Assembly (NCBI GenBank): GCA_038231575.1
Contig: JBBRLB010000117.1
Span: 1-19,172, forward strand
DNA: 19,172 nucleotides
Source: CAITWF01 sp038231575
GTDB lineage: Bacteria > Verrucomicrobiota > Verrucomicrobiia > Opitutales > Opitutaceae
Direction: 5' to 3'
Both the position numbers and the translations under genes were made by a program. The notes under the pieces are model-generated. The model searched no databases, was not told where the DNA came from, and saw nothing but the letters and a program-made list of their open reading frames with translations. Shown piece by piece: positions 1 to 7,579 of the stretch; position 1 is the stretch's first letter, and each line of letters starts with the position of its first letter.

Positions 1-288
1 CAGCCGACGGCGTAGTTTACGTCCGCCCCACGTCGGGTGTGCGGTGCGCAGCGTCACGACCTGCGCCGTGAGCGTGTCCGCGCATTGCGCCGGCGAATGT
101 CGCGGCCGCCGCGACTGATCCCCTAACGCCGTCGCGCCACCGTCCCGGTAACGCTGGCGCCATTTATAGCCGGTCTTGCGGCTGATGCCGAATCGCCGGC
201 ACAGCTCTTTGATATTGCTGCCGGGTTGTTCGGCGAGAATCACAAACTCGTGACGCAGGGACATGGTGGGGGGGGTCTGCCAGGGCAT
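1..288 (-). CDS. IS481-family transposase, N-terminal part (runs off left edge)
   Basis: DDE transposase of an IS481-type insertion sequence, cut by the window edge after 96 codons. The reading frame is open from an ATG at 288 to base 1. The protein begins MPWQTPPTMSLRHEFVILAE, like many IS481 transposases. A helix-turn-helix follows around residues 26-50 (LCRRFGISRKTGYKW), then a basic linker (DQSRRPRHSP) and the HPTWGGRKLRRRL block that precedes the DDE core. The catalytic core lies outside the window. A second ATG at 264 is possible, but the MPW start matches the family better; GGAG lies directly before the 288 ATG. Whether the element is intact cannot be judged here. The family call is from recognised motifs, not a search. 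Confidence 0.85.
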   Translation of the reverse strand, partial: MPWQTPPTMSLRHEFVILAEQPGSNIKELCRRFGISRKTGYKWRQRYRDGGATALGDQSRRPRHSPAQCADTLTAQVVTLRTAHPTWGGRKLRRRL

Positions 289-295
289 CTCCGAG

Positions 296-335
296 TGTTA
301 CCCATGTCTCCGAACGCGTGTCACCCATGTGTCCG
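296..335 (-). repeat. Tandem 17-bp repeats at the IS481 5' end
   Basis: Two near-identical 17-mers lie just upstream of the transposase start: 296-312 (TGTTACCCATGTCTCCG) and 319-335 (TGTCACCCATGTGTCCG). They differ at two positions and start 23 bp apart. Read on the transposase strand, both follow CGGASACATGGGTRACA. Such subterminal repeats at IS481 ends are probable transposase-binding sites, so the element boundary should lie near 335-345. The exact tip and any target duplication cannot be fixed without the other end. Confidence 0.6.
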
Positions 336-441
336 GTCCATACACAAGCCAGACGCCCTCCGGGAATTCAATTCGCGTGATTCGCGGGCAACCTCGCCTT
401 TGCACCTTTCAAACTCCGCGTGAGGCCGTTCCACTCGGTTC

Positions 442-879
442 GTGCACCTCGTCATCCTCCTTGCGCTGCTGATCGCTCCCGGCATCGCGGCGTTGCGGTT
501 GAAGGCGAACCACGCGTTTTGGTTTCTCCTCGGCTGGTGCGTGATCGTTTCCGGCATCACCTACGTGCTCTACGCGCGGGATAAGGGAAAGTCCAAGGAC
601 GGTGGCTGGCGTGAGCCCGAGCGGGTCCTGCAATTTTTCGCGCTCCTCGGCGGCTGGCCGGGGGCCTTTCTCGCGCAGCAACGGTTGCGGCACAAAAGCT
701 CAAAGGTGAGCTTTCAACTCGTGTTCTGGCTGATCGTCGGTGCCCACCAGTTTATCGCCATCGACTACCTGCTCGACTGGAAATTCTCCCGCGCCGCGGT
801 CCACGCACTCCGCTCGGCGAGCCAGATTGAAAGGCGTGGGCGGAAACAAGGCTCAAATGGGGAGATAAAGGGGTCGTAA
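442..879 (+). CDS. DUF1294 small integral membrane protein
   Basis: A 145-residue inner-membrane protein of unknown function with the DUF1294 signature: a YARDK motif at 44-48, WREPE at 56-60, the GGWPGA turn at 70-75 and RHKSSK at 83-88. Hydrophobic segments lie near residues 2-18, 26-44, 64-79 and 91-111. The start is GTG at 442; an in-frame TGA at 421-423 rules out a longer protein. Many DUF1294 proteins carry an N-terminal cold-shock domain, and this one does not. The last ~20 residues (from about 127) are basic, lack family features and run into a short repeated sequence, so the natural C-terminus may have been altered. It stands alone between the IS481 end and a repeat array, with no visible Shine-Dalgarno site. 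Confidence 0.75.
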   Translation: MHLVILLALLIAPGIAALRLKANHAFWFLLGWCVIVSGITYVLYARDKGKSKDGGWREPERVLQFFALLGGWPGAFLAQQRLRHKSSKVSFQLVFWLIVGAHQFIAIDYLLDWKFSRAAVHALRSASQIERRGRKQGSNGEIKGS

Positions 880-899
880 TGGGATGATAATGGGGTCGT
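864..899. repeat. Short direct repeat over the DUF1294 stop codon
   Basis: The 14-mer GATAAAGGGGTCGT (864-877) recurs as GATAATGGGGTCGT (886-899), 22 bp downstream with one mismatch. The first copy lies inside the end of the DUF1294 frame, so the protein's final residues are encoded by repeat sequence. Its function is unknown. Confidence 0.5.
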
Positions 900-939
900 G
901 AAGCGGAGATACACGTGTCGGCGCCGTAAATCTCAATCT

Positions 940-1255
940 AAGGCATCGGACAAAGCGCGAAGACGCGAAGGCGCCAAGGCCGGAGCAAAGCATTTCCTTC
1001 GAATCGAACTTAGCGACTTTGCGTCTTTGCGCTTAATGAATCGGAAGCGACCCAAGGCATCGGACGAATCGCGAAGCCGCGAAGCTGCCAAGGCCGAGCA
1101 AAGCATTTCCTTCGGTTCGAACTTAGCGCCTTTGCGCCTTTGCGTTTAATGAATCGGAAGCGACCCAAGGCATCGGACAAAGCGCGAAGACGCGAAGGCG
1201 CCACGGCCGGAGCAAAGCATTTCCTTCGGATCGAACTTAACGACTTTGCGCTTAA
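940..1255. repeat. Three tandem ~114-bp hairpin repeats; no gene in 880-1286
   Basis: Three imperfect copies start at 940, 1054 and 1167, each opening AAGGCATCGGAC. Within each copy a left arm built on an 8-nt period (CGCGAAGA, CGCGAAGG, CGCCAAGG) is nearly complementary to a right arm (TTAGCGACTTTGCGTCTTTG in copy 1). A transcript could therefore fold into a long imperfect hairpin of about 26 bp; in copy 1 the arms are 952-979 and 1009-1034. The third copy lacks one octad in its right arm. Copies are joined by AATGAATCGGAAGCGACCC. Short open frames across this stretch are by-products of the repeat, not genes. The type resembles widespread intergenic repeats rich in CGCAAAG/CGCGAAG; its exact family is not recognised. 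Confidence 0.8.
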
Positions 1256-1286
1256 GGCAGCGGGATAGAGCTCCAGAAAAACGCCC

Positions 1287-1886
1287 TCACCCGGTTCGAA
1301 CGCCCGGGAGGAGTTTCTCGACATACTTGCCGAGGAGATCGAACTCGAGGTTGACGCCCTCCCCCGCCCGGCGCGCGCCGAGATTCGTGACGGTGAGCGT
1401 CGTCGGAATGAGCCAGACGGCGAACGTGTCGCCGGCGACTTCGGCGACGGTGAGCGAGATGCCGTCGATCGCGATGCTGCCCTTGGAGATCAGATAGCGG
1501 CCGCTGCCCGCGGGGACGCGCACGCGCAAATAATGATCGGCGCCGCGGGCCTCGAAGACTTCGATCGTGCCGAGCCCGTCGATGTGGCCGGTCACGAAGT
1601 GGCCGCCGATCTTCCCGTCGAAGCGGAGGCTGCGCTCGAGGTTCACGGGCGCGCCGGGAGCGAGCGCGGAGAAATTCGTGAGCCGGCGCGTCTCCTCCAG
1701 CACGTCGAAATAGAAATGCGCCGCGTCGAGCTGCGCGATCGTGAGGCAGCAGCCGTTGACCGCGATGCTGTCGCCGAGCGCGGCGCCGGCGAGCGTGGTG
1801 CCGGCGGCGATCTGCAGGCGCCACGCGGTCGCGTGCTGCGTGAACGCGGCGACCCGGCCGGTTTCCTCGACGATGCCAGTGAACAT
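1287..1886 (-). CDS. ribE: Riboflavin synthase, alpha subunit
   Basis: Catalyses the dismutation of two 6,7-dimethyl-8-ribityllumazine molecules to riboflavin, the last step of vitamin B2 synthesis in the cytoplasm. The 199-residue protein opens with the diagnostic MFTGIVEETGRV and contains two lumazine-binding repeats, roughly 1-97 and 98-195. Repeat 1 has the SIAVNGCCLTI loop and repeat 2 the equivalent SIAIDGISLTV loop; GHFVTGHIDGLG marks the start of the second repeat. The length is normal. The ATG at 1886 is fixed by the conserved N-terminus; no good Shine-Dalgarno site precedes it. No other rib gene is adjacent, and no FMN riboswitch was recognised in the upstream spacer, which is mostly repeats. 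The symbol is ribE in most nomenclatures (ribC in some). Confidence 0.95.
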   Translation of the reverse strand: MFTGIVEETGRVAAFTQHATAWRLQIAAGTTLAGAALGDSIAVNGCCLTIAQLDAAHFYFDVLEETRRLTNFSALAPGAPVNLERSLRFDGKIGGHFVTGHIDGLGTIEVFEARGADHYLRVRVPAGSGRYLISKGSIAIDGISLTVAEVAGDTFAVWLIPTTLTVTNLGARRAGEGVNLEFDLLGKYVEKLLPGVRTG

Positions 1887-1904
1887 GAGAGGGAGAAAAA
1901 TTGA

Positions 1905-2135
1905 ATGTGGAACTCAGGAAATCAGGAAGAAATCCATTTTCTTTGGGTTCGATCCCCCCGAAACGTGCTCTGCCTTGGCTGGGAAGTAGCCGCGAGCGAG
2001 GGGTCGACGGTCCACTCGCTCACGCTCGCGGCTACCGGAAGGATTCGAGAGTTTCATCAGGGATTTGATCAAATGCCCCGCCACTGGCGGCGAGGATGTC
2101 TACTTTCTCAATTCCAGTTTTCCTGAGTTCCACAT
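1905..2135. repeat. Repeat-rich spacer bounded by 17-bp inverted repeats (possible MITE or REP composite)
   Basis: ATGTGGAACTCAGGAAA (1905-1921) is matched exactly by its reverse complement at 2119-2135, enclosing about 200 bp with no gene. Inside are a perfect 13-bp hairpin stem (1986-1998 with 2023-2035), a perfect 12-bp palindrome ATTTGATCAAAT (2063-2074) and a small GC hairpin CCGCC/GGCGG (2078-2090). The arrangement fits either a miniature inverted-repeat element or several REP-like units placed together. It fills the space between ribE and the end of the HtrA pair, and any ribE promoter would have to lie in or beside it. Confidence 0.55.
1986..2035. repeat. REP-like hairpin with 13-bp perfect stem
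   Basis: GTAGCCGCGAGCG (1986-1998) pairs perfectly with CGCTCGCGGCTAC (2023-2035) across a 24-nt loop that itself contains partly complementary sequence (GAGCGAG and CTCGCTC). No T-run follows on either strand, so it is not a typical intrinsic terminator. The GC-rich, strongly symmetric form fits a dispersed REP-type element. Confidence 0.55.
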
Positions 2136-2149
2136 CGACCGATCATTCC

Positions 2150-3538
2150 TCACTTCAATTTCACGCGGAGCACGGCGGTTTCGCCGCCGCGGCTCACGAG
2201 GAGCACGAACTCCGCCCGCGCCAGATCCTTTTCGATCTCGCCGAGTTTCGCGATGGCGGCAGCGAAGGTCTTCACTTCGGCTCCGTCGATTTCCTTGATC
2301 CAGTCGTCGAGGCGCAGGCCGGCGACGCCGGCGGGGCTGCTGGGCTTCACGAAGAGCGCGACAACCCCGGTTGTGTCGGCGACTTTCACATGGCGGTCAA
2401 TGGCGTCGCCGTAGACGAATTCGCGCGCCGTGAAACCGATGCGATCGAAATATTTCCGTTCGGCCTCGCGAAGAATCTTCGGTTCCTCGCCGAGCACGAC
2501 CTTCAACTCCACGCGATCGCCGCCGCGGAGCACGGTGAGGGCCAGCGTATCGCCGGGCGCGCGCCGATCGACTTCACGCTCGAGGTAGGTGACGACGACG
2601 CGGTCGGGTTTGAGTTGCGGGAGCGGTTTGCCGCCGAGCGCGAGAATGATGTCGCGATCCTTCAGGCCGGCTTTTTCGGCGGGGCTGCCCTCCAGCACCT
2701 CGCTGACCACCGCGCCGGACTGCGCCTCGAGTTTCAAAAACTTGGCGACCTCGCGATCCATCGGCTCGAGGCCGTAGGCACCGAGCCACGCGAGCGGACG
2801 GCCGGAAACGTTTTTCGGCACGCGCCCGAGATTCGGGAAGATTTCGTCGGCGAGCATGAAGGCGCTGCTCTCCTCGACATTGATGAGCACGACCGGCACG
2901 GGGCGCGGGCCGCGGCCGAACTGCAGGAAACTCTGGCCGAACGAGGCCTGGGCGAGTCCGAGAAACACGCCGTCGCGGTTGAACGCGGGCAGGCCGGGGC
3001 TCGCGACTTCCTGCTGTGCGATGGCGGTCTTCTGCGGCAGCGCCTGGATGAGCGCGACGTAGCTCTGCATCAGGTAAGGCGCGAAGTCCTCATCCTTGTT
3101 GCGCAATCCGATGCCCCACACGAAATCGGAGAGCGCCGGCACGGGTGAGGCGCCTTTCGCGGCGAACGCCGTGATGGGGGTGAGTTGCGCGCGGATCTTT
3201 TCGCTCGCGCGCACAAAATGCCAGCCGGTGAAGGCATCCTGCCCGAGATATTCCGCCGGCGTGCCGGTCGGGTCGCCGGGCAGATAAATCTTAAACTCCT
3301 TCAACTGCCACGTCGCCGCCCGCGGATCGACCGAGCCGGACGGCATGATGATCGTGCCCTCGCGATCGATGACCGTGCCCATCGAGATCGTCGGCTGGCG
3401 CTCGGTTTCGGTGACGGTGACATACTCGACGGCGACGGCACTTTTCGCGCGCTCCGCCCAAAGCGTGGGCAAATCAGCCGCGGCGCGGAGGGCGCACGGC
3501 ACGAGGAGGAGCGCGGAGAGAAGAAAACGGAATTTCAT
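2150..3538 (-). CDS. HtrA-like PDZ protein with degenerate catalytic triad (probable pseudoprotease)
   Basis: A 462-residue secreted protein with a signal peptide at about 1-20 (LLSALLLVPCALRAAA), a trypsin-fold-like region at 25-220 and two PDZ domains, about 250-350 (SGAVVSEVLEGSPAEKAGL) and 375-460 (FVKPSSPAGVAGLRLDDW). Aligned by eye with the neighbouring HtrA (3535-4890), the catalytic positions are lost: the His of TNAHV is Ser69, the Asp of WTDLALL is Gly105 in FTGWHFV, and the nucleophile of GNSGGP falls at Pro181 in ASPGLP, with Ser180 next to it. It is therefore probably inactive and may bind substrate or regulate its partner. Its ATG overlaps the upstream protease stop by four bases (ATGA), so translation is coupled. 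The inactivity is an inference from motif comparison. Confidence 0.8.
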   Translation of the reverse strand: MKFRFLLSALLLVPCALRAAADLPTLWAERAKSAVAVEYVTVTETERQPTISMGTVIDREGTIIMPSGSVDPRAATWQLKEFKIYLPGDPTGTPAEYLGQDAFTGWHFVRASEKIRAQLTPITAFAAKGASPVPALSDFVWGIGLRNKDEDFAPYLMQSYVALIQALPQKTAIAQQEVASPGLPAFNRDGVFLGLAQASFGQSFLQFGRGPRPVPVVLINVEESSAFMLADEIFPNLGRVPKNVSGRPLAWLGAYGLEPMDREVAKFLKLEAQSGAVVSEVLEGSPAEKAGLKDRDIILALGGKPLPQLKPDRVVVTYLEREVDRRAPGDTLALTVLRGGDRVELKVVLGEEPKILREAERKYFDRIGFTAREFVYGDAIDRHVKVADTTGVVALFVKPSSPAGVAGLRLDDWIKEIDGAEVKTFAAAIAKLGEIEKDLARAEFVLLVSRGGETAVLRVKLK

Positions 3539-4890
3539 GGTTTGAGAATGTAGAGCGAGACGCGGCGGGCCCGTTGGACTTCGAACAAGGTCGGGGCGGG
3601 TTTCGCCTCGTAGGCGGCTTGGGCGGCTTTGATGACCTCAATCGAACCGACAGGTTGCTGATTGATTTTCATCACGATGTCGCCGCGGCCGAGCCCCGCA
3701 ACGTCAGCGGGAAACCCGGGCTGCACGCCGATGACCACGACGCCGCTATCGTCTTCGAGTTGTTTCTCGCGCGCATACGCCCGCGAAATCTTGCGCACAC
3801 TCAGGCCCCACTTCTCGAGCGCCCACTCCTCGCCTACCCGGCTCTCGAGCTTCTCCGTGACGACGGTGTAATCGCGCGTGTCCGCGCCGCGCTTCACCGT
3901 GAGCTTGAGCGGGGCGCCGACCGGCTGGCTCGCGATCAGGTTTTGAATGCCGGGCAACTCCTCCGGGAAACGACCGACGACTTTCACGCCGTCAATCGCG
4001 AGGAGAATATCGCCGCCATGCAGGCCCGCCTTCGCCGTCGGCGAACCGGGCTCGACGCTGTGCACCAGCACGCCGGTGTTGAGCGCGAGGGAATAAAACG
4101 TCTCGAGATCCTGCAGCGCGCCGGGCACGAGGCCGATGTAGCTGCGCGTGATCGCGCCGTCGCGCACGAGGCCGGCGACGACGCGCTGCGCGGTGGTGGA
4201 CGGGATGGCGAAGCCGAGATTGTTCGCGCCGTTGAAGCCGCGCGTGCTGATGCCGATGACCTTGCCGTCCTCGGTCACGAGCGGACCGCCGGAGTTGCCG
4301 GGATTGATCGCGGCGTCGGTCTGGAGCCAGGTGTTGAACTGGCCCGTTTCGTAACCGTTCACGCCGGCGAGGTCTTCGAGGTATTGATTGTTGTTGGAAA
4401 TGATCCCGCGCGTGACGGTGCGCGAAAGACCGTAGGGGGTGCCGACGGCGAAGACGACTTCGCCGGGGTAAAGTTTGCCGCTGTCGCCAAAGTCGGCGTG
4501 CGCGAACTTCAGGCTGCGGCGCTTCACCTCCGCCATGTCGATGCGGAGCAATGCGAGATCCGTCCAATGATCCCAGCCGACGAGTTTGGCGGTGACGCGT
4601 TCCTGATTGGCGAGCGTGACGTTCAACTCGATGGCGCGAGAGCTGGCCACGTGGGCGTTGGTGAGGACGAGTCCGTCGGCGGACAAAATGACGCCCGAAC
4701 CGATGCTGGCCGCGTAGCGTTTCGAGCCGGCCTCGAAGGCGATTTCGCGGACGTCGATGCGCACCACGGCGTCGAGCAACTGGTTGAAACCGCTCTTCAT
4801 CGAGGCCGCGCGCGCGGGCAAAACGGCGCCGGCGGCGAGGAGGAAAACGAGAATGAGCGCAGAGATTGACCGGGCAGGGAAAGGTTTCAC
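3535..4890 (-). CDS. HtrA/Deg-family serine protease with two PDZ domains
   Basis: Periplasmic quality-control protease of the S1C (DegP/DegQ/DegS) type, 451 residues from GTG at 4890. A signal peptide covers about 1-28 (ISALILVFLLAAGAVLPARA). The triad is intact: His80 in TNAHV, Asp111 in TDLALL and Ser200 in PGNSGGP. PDZ1 spans about 252-340 and PDZ2 about 360-445. The frame stays open far upstream across leuS, but only the GTG start gives a signal peptide directly before the mature protein; the first ATG downstream (residue 31) would remove it. No Shine-Dalgarno site is seen. Its stop overlaps the start of the inactive paralogue downstream, so the two form an operon. It is divergent from leuS with 18 bp between starts. 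Confidence 0.88.
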   Translation of the reverse strand: MKPFPARSISALILVFLLAAGAVLPARAASMKSGFNQLLDAVVRIDVREIAFEAGSKRYAASIGSGVILSADGLVLTNAHVASSRAIELNVTLANQERVTAKLVGWDHWTDLALLRIDMAEVKRRSLKFAHADFGDSGKLYPGEVVFAVGTPYGLSRTVTRGIISNNNQYLEDLAGVNGYETGQFNTWLQTDAAINPGNSGGPLVTEDGKVIGISTRGFNGANNLGFAIPSTTAQRVVAGLVRDGAITRSYIGLVPGALQDLETFYSLALNTGVLVHSVEPGSPTAKAGLHGGDILLAIDGVKVVGRFPEELPGIQNLIASQPVGAPLKLTVKRGADTRDYTVVTEKLESRVGEEWALEKWGLSVRKISRAYAREKQLEDDSGVVVIGVQPGFPADVAGLGRGDIVMKINQQPVGSIEVIKAAQAAYEAKPAPTLFEVQRARRVSLYILKP

Positions 4891-4893
4891 AGT

Positions 4894-4899
4894 GGAGAG
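4894..4899 (+). promoter_or_regulatory. Shine-Dalgarno site of leuS
   Basis: GGAGAG lies nine bases before the leuS ATG (4909) and supports that start. It sits in the 18-bp gap between leuS and the divergent protease GTG (4890), so promoters for both genes must lie inside the opposing coding sequence. Confidence 0.55.
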
Positions 4900-4908
4900 T
4901 TTTACAAA

Positions 4909-7479
4909 ATGGCTACCAAGAGCATTGACTACAACTTCCATGAGATCGAGCCGCACTGGCAATCTTTCTGGGAGGAAAACGCGTCGTTTCGCGCCGAGAA
5001 TCGTTCCGCGAAGCCGAAATACTACGTGCTCGACATGTTTCCCTACCCGTCCGGCGCCGGTTTGCACATCGGCCATCCGGAGGGTTACACGGCGACGGAC
5101 ATCATCGCACGCTACAAGCGCGCGAAGGGCTTCAATGTGTTGCACCCGATCGGCTGGGATGCGTTTGGGCTGCCCGCCGAGCAACATGCGGTCAAAACCG
5201 GCACGCACCCGGCGACCAACACCGCGGCGAACATCGTCAACTTCAAGCGGCAGATCAAGGCGCTGGGATTTTCGTATGACTGGGAGCGGGAATTCGCGAC
5301 GACCGATGCCGATTATTTCCGCTGGACGCAGTGGATCTTCCTGCAGCTCTTTCAACGCGGACTCGCCTATGTCGACGAGCGTCCCGTGTGGTGGTGCCCG
5401 GAACTGCGCACCGTGCTCGCGAACGAAGAAATCGTCGACGGCAAGAGCGAGGTCGGCGGCTTTCCGGTCGAGCGGCGAAATCTGCGGCAGTGGGTCCTGA
5501 AGATCACCGCCTACGCGGAACGGTTGCTCGCTGACTTGAAGGACGTCGACTGGCCCGAGTCGACGAAGCGCATGCAAGAAGCGTGGATCGGTCGCAGCGA
5601 AGGTGCGGAGATTTTGTTCGAGCTGGAAAATAAAGGCCTCGGCGCGCTGAAAATCTTCACGACCCGGCCCGACACGCTGTTCGGCTGCACCTACATGGTG
5701 CTCGCGCCCGAGCACCCGCTGGTCGACGCGCTGACGGTGCCGGAGAACAAAGCGGCCGTCGAAGCCTACCAGAAGAAGGCCGGCGGCAAAAGTGACCTTG
5801 AGCGCACCGATCTGGCGAAGGACAAGTCGGGCGTGTTCAGCGGCGCGTATGCCATCAATCCGATCAACGGCGCGCGCGTGCCCATCTGGATCGCGGACTA
5901 CGTGCTGATGGGCTACGGCACCGGCGCGATCATGGCGGTGCCAGCGCACGACGAGCGCGACTTCGAATTTGCCCAGCAATATTCCCTGCCGATTCCGCAG
6001 GTGATCGCGTCGCCCGAGGGCGCCGCGAGCCTGCCCTACACCGGCGACGGACCATTGATCAATTCGCCCGGCTACGACGGCATGGCTTGGCCGGACGCGA
6101 AAAAGAAAATCACCGCCGACCTCGCGGCGCGCGGGGTGGCGAAGGCGACCGTCAATTACAAGCTGCGCGACTGGCTGTTCTCGCGTCAGCGTTATTGGGG
6201 CGAGCCCTTCCCGATCGTGTGGGTGAGCGAGAGCGATTATGCGAAGGCCCGGGCCGCCCGTGGCCACGCGCTGCCGGAGAAGCCGGTGACCTTCGTCCGC
6301 GAAGGCGTGGCCCACTACGCGCTGCCCCTACCGGCCGGCGCGCTGCCCCTCCCGTTACCCGACGTGCAATCGTATCTGCCGAGCGGCAAGGGCGAGAGCC
6401 CCCTCGCGAATGTGCCGGACTGGTTGGAGATTTGGTTCAACCCTGAGACCGGCGCAGCCGTGCCGGCATCGCAGCCGAAACCCGCCGGCGAGGCGTGGCT
6501 ACGCGCCCGCCGCGAAACCAACACGATGCCGCAATGGGCGGGCTCCTGCTGGTATTACCTGCGTTTCCTCGATCCGAAGAACCCGGACGCGTTTGCGTCA
6601 CCCGAGGCGCTGAAATATTGGGGCGTCCCCGATCTTTATGTCGGCGGCGCGGAGCACGCGGTGCTGCATCTGCTTTACGCGCGCTTCTGGCACAAGGTGC
6701 TCTTCGATCTCGGCGTGGTGGCGCAGAGCGAGCCGTTCACCAAACTGTTTCACCAAGGCATCATCCTCGGGGAGGACGGCGAAAAAATGTCGAAGAGCCG
6801 CGGCAACGTGGTGAATCCGGACACCATCATCGCGTCGCACGGGACGGACACGCTGCGCCTCTACCTGATGTTCCTCGGCCCGCTTGAGGCGATGAAGCCG
6901 TGGAGCATGAAACAAATCGAGGGCGTGCACCGCTTCCTGCAGAAAGTCTGGCGCGAGTGCATCGCGGCGGATGGCAGCGTGAACGCGAAAATTTCGGCCG
7001 GCGCCACCGACTCCGCTGAACTCACGAAGCTCCTGCACGAAACGATCAAGAAAGTGGGCGACGACATCGAGGCGCTGCGCTTCAACACCGCGATTTCGCA
7101 GATGATGATTTTCTCGAACGCGCTGCAGAAGGTGCCGGCGGTGAACCGCGCGACAGTGCTCGCGTTCCTGAAATTGCTCGCACCGTTTGCGCCGCATCTC
7201 GCCGAGGAATTGTGGCAGCGCCTCGGCGAAAGCCCCTCGATTCAACACGCCCCGTGGCCGCCCTTCGATCCGGCGCGCCTGATGGTGACGGAAGTGAAGC
7301 TGGTCTTCCAAGTCGACGGCAAGCACCGGGGCGACCAGCTCGTGCCCGTCGGCCTGACGCAAGATCAGGCGCTTGAGCTCGCCCGCGCTAACCCACGTGT
7401 TGCTCCGCACTTCGAAGGGAAGAGCATCCGCCGCGTGGTTTTCGTCCCGGGCAAGATTCTTAACATTGTTACATCGTAA
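4909..7479 (+). CDS. leuS: Leucyl-tRNA synthetase
   Basis: Class I aminoacyl-tRNA synthetase charging tRNA-Leu with leucine in the cytoplasm; 856 residues, normal for the bacterial enzyme. The HIGH motif is HIGH at 53-56 and the KMSKS loop is at 626-630. The CP1 editing domain (about 230-420) carries the threonine-rich TTRPDTLFG (251-259) and GTGAIMAVPAHDERD, which edits mischarged tRNA. The LPLPLPDVQSYLPSGKGESPLA segment region and WAGSCWYYLRFLDP are typical of LeuRS. The anticodon-binding domain and the small C-terminal domain (QVDGKHRGDQ to the end) are complete. The ATG at 4909 is supported by GGAGAG nine bases upstream. No frameshift or truncation is seen. Confidence 0.97.
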   Translation: MATKSIDYNFHEIEPHWQSFWEENASFRAENRSAKPKYYVLDMFPYPSGAGLHIGHPEGYTATDIIARYKRAKGFNVLHPIGWDAFGLPAEQHAVKTGTHPATNTAANIVNFKRQIKALGFSYDWEREFATTDADYFRWTQWIFLQLFQRGLAYVDERPVWWCPELRTVLANEEIVDGKSEVGGFPVERRNLRQWVLKITAYAERLLADLKDVDWPESTKRMQEAWIGRSEGAEILFELENKGLGALKIFTTRPDTLFGCTYMVLAPEHPLVDALTVPENKAAVEAYQKKAGGKSDLERTDLAKDKSGVFSGAYAINPINGARVPIWIADYVLMGYGTGAIMAVPAHDERDFEFAQQYSLPIPQVIASPEGAASLPYTGDGPLINSPGYDGMAWPDAKKKITADLAARGVAKATVNYKLRDWLFSRQRYWGEPFPIVWVSESDYAKARAARGHALPEKPVTFVREGVAHYALPLPAGALPLPLPDVQSYLPSGKGESPLANVPDWLEIWFNPETGAAVPASQPKPAGEAWLRARRETNTMPQWAGSCWYYLRFLDPKNPDAFASPEALKYWGVPDLYVGGAEHAVLHLLYARFWHKVLFDLGVVAQSEPFTKLFHQGIILGEDGEKMSKSRGNVVNPDTIIASHGTDTLRLYLMFLGPLEAMKPWSMKQIEGVHRFLQKVWRECIAADGSVNAKISAGATDSAELTKLLHETIKKVGDDIEALRFNTAISQMMIFSNALQKVPAVNRATVLAFLKLLAPFAPHLAEELWQRLGESPSIQHAPWPPFDPARLMVTEVKLVFQVDGKHRGDQLVPVGLTQDQALELARANPRVAPHFEGKSIRRVVFVPGKILNIVTS

Positions 7480-7499
7480 GTAGTCTTACCGGCTTGCCA

Positions 7500-7523
7500 A
7501 ATCTAGGGTTTAACCCCCAGATT
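7500..7523 (+). terminator. Weak hairpin downstream of leuS
   Basis: AATCT/AGATT and GGGTT/AACCC can pair to form an interrupted stem 20 bases after the leuS stop. The following sequence (GTCTTCT) is only mildly T-rich. It may end leuS transcription or act in the leader of the export operon that begins at 7580; the evidence is slight. Confidence 0.35.
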
Positions 7524-7579
7524 GTCTTCTATCGATCAGACTCCGTCCGCCGATCCATTCTAGCCCCATCGTCATCACC

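Noticed and set aside
940..1255. CRISPR array
   Set aside because: The units are ~114 bp, similar over their whole length and self-complementary, without unique spacers or cas genes.
898..1324. Short frames in the repeat array (898-1149 plus, 1010-1324 minus)
   Set aside because: Their sequences are translations of the repeat units and one runs into ribE; no start signals or homology patterns.
2063..2074. ATTTGATCAAAT as an FNR/CRP-type operator
   Set aside because: FNR sites need TTGAT and ATCAA half-sites separated by four bases; here they overlap, and the palindrome sits within a repeat-rich spacer.
1887..2149. FMN riboswitch upstream of ribE
   Set aside because: I looked for the conserved FMN-element blocks and found only inverted repeats and REP-like hairpins.
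2096..3148. 350-residue plus-strand frame opposite the inactive HtrA paralogue
   Set aside because: It is antisense to a gene with a signal peptide and PDZ domains and has no recognisable features.
4891..6315. Long minus-strand extension of the protease frame (to 926 residues)
   Set aside because: It lies wholly opposite leuS, is rich in Arg/His/Asp/Val as antisense frames of GC-rich genes are, and would bury the signal peptide mid-protein.
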